Shown one piece after another: positions 1-5,222 of a stretch of DNA of 12,634 nt (within the stretch, counting starts at the first letter, position 1; the number at the start of each line of letters is the position of its first letter). The notes beneath the pieces are model-generated. The model saw only the letters and a list, made by a program, of their open reading frames with translations, was not told the DNA's origin and searched no databases. The stretch lies in the NCBI GenBank assembly GCA_021829055.1, contig JAJZCS010000032.1, positions 1-12,634 on the forward strand, in the 5' to 3' direction. The position numbers and the translations under genes are program-made. This DNA is from Pseudomonadota bacterium. GTDB lineage: Bacteria; Pseudomonadota; Alphaproteobacteria; Acetobacterales; Acetobacteraceae.

Positions 1-758
1 CGCGCGTAACGCGCGCCTGGTCGCGGAAATCAACGCCGAACTCACGGCGGCCGAGGCCGAAAGCACCGCCACCGGCAAGCCGGCCCGCCGGTTCCGCGAC
101 TTCATCGGGCAGACGCTGGAGAGCTGGGACCGTCCCCGGCGGGTGATCGGCAAGGCGGCATGGACCCAAGGCGAGGCCAATCCCCGCTTCATCGTCACCT
201 CCCTCAAGCCTGCAGAAGTCGCCAGCCAATATCTCTACGAGGCGATCTATTGCGCCCGCGGCGAGATGGAAAACCGGATCAAGGAGTGCCAGCTCGACCT
301 GTTCGCCGACCGCACCTCGGCCGCCACCATGCGCGCCAACCAGCTGCGTCTCTGGTTCGCCTCGATGGCCTACGTCCTGCTCTGCGCCCTGCGTCGGATC
401 GGCCTCGCCCACACCCGGTTCGCCCAGGCAACCTGCGGCACGATCCGCCTCAAATTGCTCAAGATCGGCGCCCAGGTGACACGCAGTGTCCGGCGCGTCC
501 GCATCGCCATGGCGTCAGCCCATCCATGGAAATATGAGCTCGGTATCGCTCGCGCCTTGCTCGGAAACGCCGGCGCCTGACACGACCCAGACACCGCAAG
601 CCGCCATCCCCCCCGAAATCACGCCGCCAAAACCGGCGCTGGACACGCTCGCACGGAAAATGCCGATACAGCTCGCAAAGCCGCTCCCGATACCTTCGAT
701 CGCTGGACTCGCCGCGCCAACCGGCACGTCAGAAACCCGCATGAGAAAACCGGGCTAA
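1..758 (+). mobile_element. IS1380-family insertion sequence, 3' part (left end outside window)
   Basis: The stretch holds the C-terminal part of an IS1380-type transposase (ends 580) and about 178 bases of non-coding DNA before the start of an unrelated, truncated host gene. The right end is placed near 758, at the end of a GAGAAAACCGGGCTAA sequence that resembles the terminal inverted repeats of alphaproteobacterial IS1380 elements as I recall them. The left end is not in the window, so neither the inverted repeat pair nor a target duplication can be checked and the boundary is approximate. The block is clearly richer in G+C than the DNA after it, consistent with a transferred element. Confidence 0.75.
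2..580 (+). CDS. IS1380-family transposase, C-terminal part (5' truncated by window edge)
   Basis: This DDE transposase (RNase H fold) catalyses cut-and-paste or copy-type movement of IS1380-family elements. The frame is open from base 2 to the TGA at 578-580, giving 192 visible residues; the family is usually about 430-470 residues, so more than half lies upstream of the window. Recognisable parts are RRVIGKAAWTQGEANPRFIV, then TSLKPAEVASQYLYEAIYCARGEMENRIKE as separate adjacent pieces. The segment with Y, R and E in the order Y-x2-R-x3-E, followed by LDLFADRTS, is the conserved C-terminal catalytic block of this family. The tail RANQLRLWFASMAYVLL and the final Ala-rich stretch are also typical. 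The in-frame ATG at 161 and GTG at 143 are internal, not the true start. Family assignment is confident; activity cannot be judged. Confidence 0.9.
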   Translation, partial: ARNARLVAEINAELTAAEAESTATGKPARRFRDFIGQTLESWDRPRRVIGKAAWTQGEANPRFIVTSLKPAEVASQYLYEAIYCARGEMENRIKECQLDLFADRTSAATMRANQLRLWFASMAYVLLCALRRIGLAHTRFAQATCGTIRLKLLKIGAQVTRSVRRVRIAMASAHPWKYELGIARALLGNAGA

Positions 759-763
759 CCCGC

Positions 764-1312
764 ATGGATAGTACCAAGCTCAATAGGAAAGTGGGACGGC
801 AGCTCGGTGATCACCTTGGCGCCGTGCGCCTCATCGGCCCACGCTGGAGTTATCGACTTTCGGCGCTACACGCTCACCGCTATTTTACGCCTCGACTTGC
901 CCTAGTTGGTGACTCGGCACACAGTGTCCGTCCTATCGCTGGCCAAGGTCTGAACCTCGGATTACGCGATGCAGCCACCCTTGCCGAACTTATCGACGCG
1001 AACGATGATCCAGGAAACCTCAGGTTGCTCGCCGCTTACCAAAGAGCGCGACGGCCTGACAATCTGCTCATACTCGCCACAACGGGCAGTCTGGACCGTT
1101 TCTTCTCTAACAATCTTCCGCTGGTTCGTGTGGCTCGGGACCTCGGCCTCGCCGCCGTCGAACGTATGCCCTGGCTGAAGCGTCTCTATCATGCGAACGG
1201 CGATGGAGCTGAACGCATGAGTCCAAAAACACGCTGTTCAAGAATCTTACGCAGTTTAGCAATTTCCCCTATCTCCCTCAAGCGCCGGTCGAGGAACGAC
1301 ATTGTATTCTGA
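764..1312 (+). pseudogene. UbiH/UbiL-type FAD-dependent ubiquinone-biosynthesis hydroxylase, C-terminal fragment
   Basis: This is a remnant of a class A flavin monooxygenase that hydroxylates the ubiquinone ring (UbiH/UbiL/UbiF/COQ6 family, ~400 residues). Only about the last third is left. Clear similarity begins just inside the open frame (LGDHLGAVRLIGPRWSYRLS) and runs through the second FAD-binding motif (LALVGDSAH, then RPIAGQGLNLGLRDAA) to LGLAAVERMPWLKRL. The N-terminal Rossmann GxGxxG half is absent, cut at the IS1380 end a few codons upstream. The usual His before Pro in HPIAGQG is Arg here. Past LKRL the frame reads YHANGDG and onward to 1312, unlike the family. The +1 frame instead reads IMRTAMEL and stops at 1220, matching the family tail (xMRHAMGL). 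So there is a one-base indel near 1183-1190, and the ancestral end was probably close to 1220. The 3' end overlaps convergent coq9. The ATG at 764 is not an ancestral start. Confidence 0.8.
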
Positions 1313-1842
1313 TGGTCCTCCGACTCATCCTGGAGCCAGAAAAGTAATGTACTCCAATAGACGCCAGCCACCATGACCCGCTTGGTGTACCAATTAAAAT
1401 CAGAGGAGGTGTCTCCAGCGGCGTGCCAAATCGAGTCGGCGGTATTCCATATCAGCCGAAAAGCAAGCGAAGCATTTATAGGCAATGCGAGAATCGCCAC
1501 GGCTCGGCGGGCTGCCTCCCTGTGCAACGCGCATAACTCGAGTCGCATCATGAGGATCAAACGAATCCGTGCAGAAGTGCGATAGGCTCCAAGCTCCCCG
1601 ACTCGAGCAGCTGTAATCATGTCGCGATCCACCAACAAGGACCATGCCTCGATCATCTCAGTAGCGCCCCCCGGGAACATAAGCAGTGCGTCCGCCGGAT
1701 CCTCACCAAGATCGACCAATGCCCGACGCACGGCGCGTCCAGTCCAACCATCAAAACCGACGCGCCCCAAGATCGCCCCTAGCAAGCGCTCTCGAAAGGG
1801 ATCAAGCGATGGGCCCAGCCCTCCAGTATTATCCAAGCTCAT
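1189..1842 (-). CDS. coq9: COQ9-family ubiquinone biosynthesis protein
   Basis: COQ9 is a lipid-binding protein of the TetR-like fold. In eukaryotes it presents the polyprenylated precursor to the COQ7 hydroxylase; bacterial homologues are mostly alphaproteobacterial. The protein has 217 residues, the normal bacterial length. It carries the characteristic N-terminal block GFDGWTGRAVRRALVDLGED and then DALLMFPGGATEMIEAW, followed by the helical core with SIWHAAGDTSSDFNWYTKR, and a C-terminal region LDRRLREIGEIAK. The ATG at 1842 overlaps the deformylase stop (ATGA), so it is probably translated by coupling. Its last codons overlap the convergent ubi-hydroxylase fragment, linking two ubiquinone genes in one place. 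No own promoter is seen. The family call is strong; the exact enzymatic partner in this organism is inferred. Confidence 0.9.
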   Translation of the reverse strand: MSLDNTGGLGPSLDPFRERLLGAILGRVGFDGWTGRAVRRALVDLGEDPADALLMFPGGATEMIEAWSLLVDRDMITAARVGELGAYRTSARIRLILMMRLELCALHREAARRAVAILALPINASLAFRLIWNTADSIWHAAGDTSSDFNWYTKRVMVAGVYWSTLLFWLQDESEDHQNTMSFLDRRLREIGEIAKLRKILEQRVFGLMRSAPSPFA

Positions 1843-2414
1843 GCCACGTTCCCCCCTTCGTTAACCGCTACTGCCAGCGCTTCGATGCACGGGCGATCAC
1901 GGGCGATCTCCTCATTAAATCCAATCAAGCGCCAATCGGTCAGCCGTCCGATAGTCAGGAGTCCTTCCAAATGATCGAATTCGTGTTGAATGACGCGCGC
2001 ATGAAAACCTGAGGCCTTCCGCGTGAACCACGCGCCCGAAACATCCTGGCCATGTATCAAAATCCGGGTGGATCGTCGCACCCGAACCGATATCCCTGGA
2101 ATCGATAAGCAACCTTCCCAGTCATCCACCATTGCCGGGGAAGTTTCCACGATTTTTGGATTAATCACGACCGAAAGCGGTTGGGCCTCGTCATCCGGAG
2201 CGCCGCTTGCCCGCGACTCCGGCACACGGTAAATGAACAAGCGGAGAGATTCATGGACCTGTGGTGCAGCGAGACCAACTCCACCAGAGTCAGCGAGCGT
2301 TTCGATCATGTCAGTGACCAGCCTCCGGATCTCGGGTGCCAACGGATCCATTACGGGTGCGGCTCGCTGAAGCAAAATAGGATTACCCAAGCGAGCAATT
2401 TTGAGGATCGCCAT
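1839..2414 (-). CDS. def: Peptide deformylase (probably an accessory copy)
   Basis: Peptide deformylase is a metallohydrolase that removes the formyl group from the N-terminal Met of nascent proteins. From the ATG at 2414 (MAILKIARLGNP, the normal family N-terminus) it has 191 residues. All three motifs are present: GVGLAAPQ (45-52), EGCLSIPG (100-107, metal ligand Cys102) and QHEFDHLEG (143-151, metal ligands His144 and His148, catalytic Glu145). The C-terminal tail after LTDWRLIGFNEEI is a little longer than in the E. coli enzyme. An in-frame ATG six codons upstream (2432) adds MRHVCF, which the family lacks; neither start has a strong Shine-Dalgarno. The usual partner fmt is not adjacent, so this may be a second def. 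The stop overlaps the coq9 start by ATGA. Confidence 0.93.
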   Translation of the reverse strand: MAILKIARLGNPILLQRAAPVMDPLAPEIRRLVTDMIETLADSGGVGLAAPQVHESLRLFIYRVPESRASGAPDDEAQPLSVVINPKIVETSPAMVDDWEGCLSIPGISVRVRRSTRILIHGQDVSGAWFTRKASGFHARVIQHEFDHLEGLLTIGRLTDWRLIGFNEEIARDRPCIEALAVAVNEGGNVA

Positions 2415-2484
2415 GAAACAAACATGGCGCATTAGGGTAATTTCGCCAAGCGTCGCGAATTTGGCGCCTGCCAGACAGAACGAT

Positions 2485-2511
2485 TTGGCAACCAGAAAAA
2501 TTTGCTATAAG
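2485..2511 (+). promoter_or_regulatory. Putative rpsU promoter
   Basis: TTGGCA (2485-2490) and TATAAG (2506-2511) resemble sigma-70 -35 and -10 elements. The 15-bp spacer is slightly short. Transcription would start around 2518 and give a leader of about 108 bases that includes the hairpin at 2546-2570. This is the most AT-rich part of the def-rpsU divergent region. It is seen by eye only. Confidence 0.45.
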
Positions 2512-2545
2512 AGTACGTACCGGCCAAGCGTTAGCCGCGTGTTCT

Positions 2546-2570
2546 GCTGAGTCTTTTGGCTCGGCTTTTT
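2546..2570 (+). promoter_or_regulatory. Terminator-like hairpin in the rpsU leader (possible attenuator)
   Basis: GCTGAGTC (2546-2553) pairs over all eight positions with GGCTCGGC (2558-2565), including two G-U wobbles. It closes a TTTT loop and is followed directly by five T residues (2566-2570). This is the shape of an intrinsic terminator, yet it lies between the putative promoter and the rpsU start. It could attenuate rpsU and the genes behind it, end a short leader RNA, or protect an RNA end. The structure is visible in the sequence; the role is inferred. Confidence 0.55.
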
Positions 2571-2602
2571 GTCGTCTAGTGAGTCGCCCACCCTGCCAGA
2601 CC

Positions 2603-2620
2603 AGCTAAGGAGCTAAGGAG
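2603..2620 (+). promoter_or_regulatory. Tandemly duplicated Shine-Dalgarno of rpsU
   Basis: The 8-base unit AGCTAAGG occurs twice in direct tandem (2603-2610 and 2611-2618), each followed by AG, so AAGGAG appears at 2607-2612 and 2615-2620. The second copy is 5 bases from the GTG start and is the functional candidate. The first is 13 bases away. This strong, close ribosome-binding site decides the GTG start at 2626. Confidence 0.7.
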
Positions 2621-2625
2621 TAAAA

Positions 2626-2829
2626 GTGCAAGTTCTTGTTCGTGACAACAACGTGGATCAAGCCCTCAAGGCACTTAAGAAGAAGCTGCAGAGAGAGGGT
2701 GTATTTCGTGAGATGAAGCTGCGCCGCCATTATGAAAAGCCCTCGGAGCGACGCGCCCGTGAAGCCGCCGAGGCAGTGCGGCGTGCCCGTAAAATGGAGC
2801 GCAAGCGCGTAGAACGTGAAGGCTTCTGA
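2626..2829 (+). CDS. rpsU: 30S ribosomal protein S21 (bS21)
   Basis: bS21 is a small basic protein of the 30S platform that sits near the anti-Shine-Dalgarno end of 16S rRNA and assists initiation. The protein has 67 residues, the usual length, starting with [20 protein letters not shown] and continuing with the basic helices [20 protein letters not shown] and a [12 protein letters not shown] tail. The start is GTG with a strong duplicated Shine-Dalgarno. It lies divergent from def. It is the first gene of a same-strand run, with 46 bases to the likely start of the next gene, so it may be read through into that operon. The leader carries a terminator-like hairpin. Confidence 0.97.
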   Translation: MQVLVRDNNVDQALKALKKKLQREGVFREMKLRRHYEKPSERRAREAAEAVRRARKMERKRVEREGF

Positions 2830-2875
2830 GCAACCCCGTTCGTGGCATGAACAAAATCGTCAGCCGGCATCACCC

Positions 2876-3535
2876 ATGGACAATTTTGCTACGGTTCTTG
2901 ACTTCGACCGCTTGGTGGCAACACCGGTCGCGTCAGACCCCTTTCCTCACGTTGTGGTCCGCAACTTCGTCCGCTCTGCCCTCATGACCGAGGTCGCTGC
3001 GGCATTACCCGAGATCGGCGCCCGTGGTTCAGTTCCAGTCGAAGCGGTACGGTTCGGCCCTATGGCAGCCAAGCTTATACGAGAGATGCAATCACCGGCT
3101 TTGCGCCGAGCGATCGCAGATAAATTCGAGCTTGATTTGTCCGATGCCCCCGCCATGATCACGGTGCGCGGGCAAACGACGGCACGAGATGGCCAAATTC
3201 ACCGGGATTCAGCCGCAAAGCGCGTCACCATCTTGCTCTATCTGAATCCTACGACTGCGGCTTGGGCTCGCCAAGAAGGTTGCCTGCGTCTCCTTCGGAG
3301 GCCAGATGATCTTGAAGATTATGCCGTCGAGGTTCCACCCGTCGACGGAACGCTTCTGGTTTTTCCGAATGGTGCCAACACATGGCACGGCCACAAGCCA
3401 TATTCCGGTCGACGATTTACAGTACAACTCAACTACATGACCACTGACGCACACGCCCGTTATGAAATGCGACGGCACCGCATTTCTGCGTTCTTCAAGC
3501 GACTGACTGCCCACCAAATGCCTCGCGCAACCTGA
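2876..3535 (+). CDS. 2-oxoglutarate/Fe(II)-dependent oxygenase (prolyl-4-hydroxylase-like)
   Basis: This is a double-stranded beta-helix oxygenase that uses O2 and 2-oxoglutarate to hydroxylate an unknown substrate. From the ATG at 2876 it has 219 residues (MDNFATVLDF onward). The iron facial triad is visible: His109 and Asp111 in GQIHRDSAAKRVTILLYLN, and distal His171 in PNGANTWHGHKPYSGRRF. Arg180 is the likely 2-oxoglutarate carboxylate anchor. The frame is open further up to a GTG at 2816 inside rpsU, but those 20 codons look unstructured and the start at 2876 fits the family better; no clear Shine-Dalgarno precedes it. There is no signal peptide or membrane segment, so it is cytoplasmic. 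It lies between rpsU and a polyprenyl-type glycosyltransferase, 11 bases before the latter. The fold and family are confident; the substrate could be a protein, a lipid or a sugar-linked group. Confidence 0.85.
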   Translation: MDNFATVLDFDRLVATPVASDPFPHVVVRNFVRSALMTEVAAALPEIGARGSVPVEAVRFGPMAAKLIREMQSPALRRAIADKFELDLSDAPAMITVRGQTTARDGQIHRDSAAKRVTILLYLNPTTAAWARQEGCLRLLRRPDDLEDYAVEVPPVDGTLLVFPNGANTWHGHKPYSGRRFTVQLNYMTTDAHARYEMRRHRISAFFKRLTAHQMPRAT

Positions 3536-3546
3536 GGTCAGGCCAA

Positions 3547-4293
3547 GTGCTTGTTGGCAGAAGGATCGCGATCGTCCTACCTGCCTACAAGGCCGCTCGC
3601 ACTCTCGAGCGTACAGTTTCCGAAATCGATCGGAATATTGTTGATGATCTGATTCTCACCGATGATGCCAGCCCTGACGACACCGTTGTGATCGCCCGGT
3701 CACTCGGGTTGCACACAATTGTCCACAACCAGAACCGCGGTTATGGTGCTAACCAGAAAACCTGCTACGCAGCAGCTCTCGGACGAGGCGCCGACATCGT
3801 GGTCATGCTTCATCCCGACTATCAGTACTCGCCGAAACTGATCCCCGCGATGGCTGCAATGATTGTATCCGGCCACTATGACGCCGTGCTCGGATCACGT
3901 ATCCTTTCTGGCGGGGCTCTGGCTGGTGGCATGCCTGTGTGGAAATACATCGCGAATCGCGGCCTCACCTTGATTGAAAACCTTCTGCTGGGCCAAAAAC
4001 TGTCAGAATACCACACGGGCTACCGCGCTTGGTCACGCACGGTACTCGAACAACTCGCTCTTGAACGGTGCTCCGACGATTTCGTGTTCGACAATCAAAT
4101 GATTGCTCAAGCTATCCACGCAGGTTTCAGGATCGGTGAGATCTCATGTCCCACCCGGTATTTCGAAGAGGCCTCCTCAATCAATTTTCGGCGGTCGATC
4201 AGGTACGGGTTCGGCGTTCTACACACTGCTTGGCGCTATCGCCTTGCTCACGCCGGTATACGCCGTTGGCCACTGCTCGAGCCAAAATTGTGA
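3547..4293 (+). CDS. Family 2 glycosyltransferase, DPM1/polyprenyl-phosphate sugar synthase-like
   Basis: This GT-A glycosyltransferase of 248 residues probably moves a sugar from a nucleotide-sugar to a polyprenyl phosphate on the cytoplasmic face. Seen: the nucleotide-binding strand IAIVLPAYKAARTL (8-20), DDASPDDT (39-46), NQNRGYGANQKTCY (61-74), the DxD-equivalent HPDYQY (89-94), GSRIL (116-120), a PVWKYIANRGLTLIENLLLG segment (130-149), the YHTGYRA motif (155-161) and DNQMIAQA (182-189). There are no C-terminal membrane helices, so it is the short DPM1-like form rather than the GtrB or ArnC form. The start is GTG at 3547 with GAGG about 9 bases upstream (3534-3537). Its stop overlaps the next gene's GTG (GTGA), indicating coupled translation with the DedA-type membrane protein. 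The sugar and acceptor are not determined by sequence alone. Confidence 0.87.
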   Translation: MLVGRRIAIVLPAYKAARTLERTVSEIDRNIVDDLILTDDASPDDTVVIARSLGLHTIVHNQNRGYGANQKTCYAAALGRGADIVVMLHPDYQYSPKLIPAMAAMIVSGHYDAVLGSRILSGGALAGGMPVWKYIANRGLTLIENLLLGQKLSEYHTGYRAWSRTVLEQLALERCSDDFVFDNQMIAQAIHAGFRIGEISCPTRYFEEASSINFRRSIRYGFGVLHTAWRYRLAHAGIRRWPLLEPKL

Positions 4294-5054
4294 CGAGACT
4301 CCCAAGCAACGCCGCGCACTCCCTAAGGCGTGGGATATTTTTGCTGTCGATCGTGCTCGCACTTGCTGCAGTGTCGACGGGCGTCAATCAGGCAAAAAGC
4401 TGGACTAACGCGATACTGCACCTATTGGATCATTTGCATAGCGCTGGTTGGATCGGTTGTCTTATTTTTTTGTTGCTGCAGACGACAGTTGCGCTGATCG
4501 GTATCCTCCCGGCGTCTCTGCTTGGGATCGCCGCGGGAGCGGTGTATGGCATTGGCGCCGGCTTCGCTCTCGCTGCGACCGGGGTGCTGCTCGGTGCTGC
4601 CATTGCCTTTGCGCTAAGCCGCTCAGTGTTGCGCGCAAGTGTCGCTCCTTTATTTGTGTCTGGTGGAAGACTCGACCAGATAGACAGCGCCATCAGTGCC
4701 GACGGATGGCGACTTGTCCTGCTTCTCCGAGCGTCGCCGGTTGTTCCGTTTTCAATTACCTCGTACGCGCTGGGGCTGTCGTCCGTCACGGTGCGAGATT
4801 ATGCTCTCGGCACCTTGGCGGCTCTTCCAGCCCTGTTCCTGTATGTCTTGCTGGGAACTGTCGGAACAGTCGGATTGCGAGCACTGCACGATCAAGAGTC
4901 GTCATTGCGCCTCGCCTTGATCTGCTTAGCAGTTGTCGCAACCGCATTGCTGAGCATCCGGACCGGACAGTTGATCGCCCTCATCGCACGCACGGACAAA
5001 AGATCGAACCAACCCGGCAAAACGGGACTGCGCCAGCCGACAGAGCCAGCTTAA
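4290..5054 (+). CDS. TVP38/TMEM64 (VTT/DedA superfamily) membrane protein
   Basis: This is an integral inner-membrane protein of 254 residues. An N-terminal helix (15-30) is followed by a hydrophobic helix at 52-70. The re-entrant VTT core comes next (GILPASLLGIAAGAVYGIGA, 71-90, then GFALAATGVLLGAAIAFALS). The signature LLLRASPVVPFSITSYALGLSS (144-165, split here only in reading) matches the R-x-SP-x2-PF motif. Helices at 172-195 and 206-224 follow, with a charged C-terminal tail. Many DedA-superfamily members, including relatives shown to act as scramblases or undecaprenyl-phosphate translocases, move lipids across membranes. The open frame extends upstream to 4146, but only the GTG at 4290, overlapping the glycosyltransferase stop as GTGA, gives a normal N-terminus. 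Translational coupling to that enzyme suggests a shared lipid-linked sugar substrate. The function is inferred from family and context. Confidence 0.87.
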   Translation: MTRLPSNAAHSLRRGIFLLSIVLALAAVSTGVNQAKSWTNAILHLLDHLHSAGWIGCLIFLLLQTTVALIGILPASLLGIAAGAVYGIGAGFALAATGVLLGAAIAFALSRSVLRASVAPLFVSGGRLDQIDSAISADGWRLVLLLRASPVVPFSITSYALGLSSVTVRDYALGTLAALPALFLYVLLGTVGTVGLRALHDQESSLRLALICLAVVATALLSIRTGQLIALIARTDKRSNQPGKTGLRQPTEPA

Positions 5055-5141
5055 CCGAAGCTGCAACCCACGTCACGCAGACGCGCCCCAGTCGAACAAT
5101 CGCCCGGAACAACGGCGGCAACGTTGCCTGCCATAAATAAA

Positions 5142-5189
5142 AACCTGCATGTAGTATTCGATTGCATCTGACGTGACTATATGTTGTTA
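5142..5189 (+). promoter_or_regulatory. Putative pair of NrdR boxes upstream of nrdA
   Basis: Two 16-base sites, AACCTGCATGTAGTAT (5142-5157) and TGACTATATGTTGTTA (5174-5189), resemble the NrdR consensus acaCwAtATaTwGtgt. The downstream site matches every strong position of the consensus core except one (G for A at position 10); the upstream site is weaker. Their starts are 32 bp apart, three helical turns, the spacing NrdR needs for side-by-side binding. They lie 33-81 bases before the nrdA ATG. This predicts repression by NrdR when dATP is high. No clean -35/-10 pair is visible; the promoter probably overlaps the boxes. Confidence 0.6.
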
Positions 5190-5222
5190 TTCGATGGTCG
5201 AGCCAATGGGAGAAAGCAGCTT

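Noticed and set aside
486..758. Open frame in the IS 3' region (90 codons)
   Set aside because: Pro/Thr-rich out-of-frame translation of G+C-rich DNA; no family features and it overlaps the transposase end.
2442..2459. TTCGC...GCGAA inverted repeat upstream of def
   Set aside because: A 5-bp arm with an 8-base spacer is likely by chance and matches no operator I recognise.
2816..2875. GTG start of the oxygenase overlapping the rpsU end
   Set aside because: The added 20 residues are low-complexity and unlike the family; the ATG at 2876 fits better.
4146..4289. N-terminal extension of the DedA-type protein inside the glycosyltransferase gene
   Set aside because: The 48 residues look like an out-of-frame shadow; the GTG at 4290 overlapping the upstream stop is the natural start.
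5047..5063. CAGCTT...AAGCTG hairpin at the stop codon of the DedA-type gene
   Set aside because: A 6-bp stem with a 5-base loop but no T-run after it; too weak to call a terminator.
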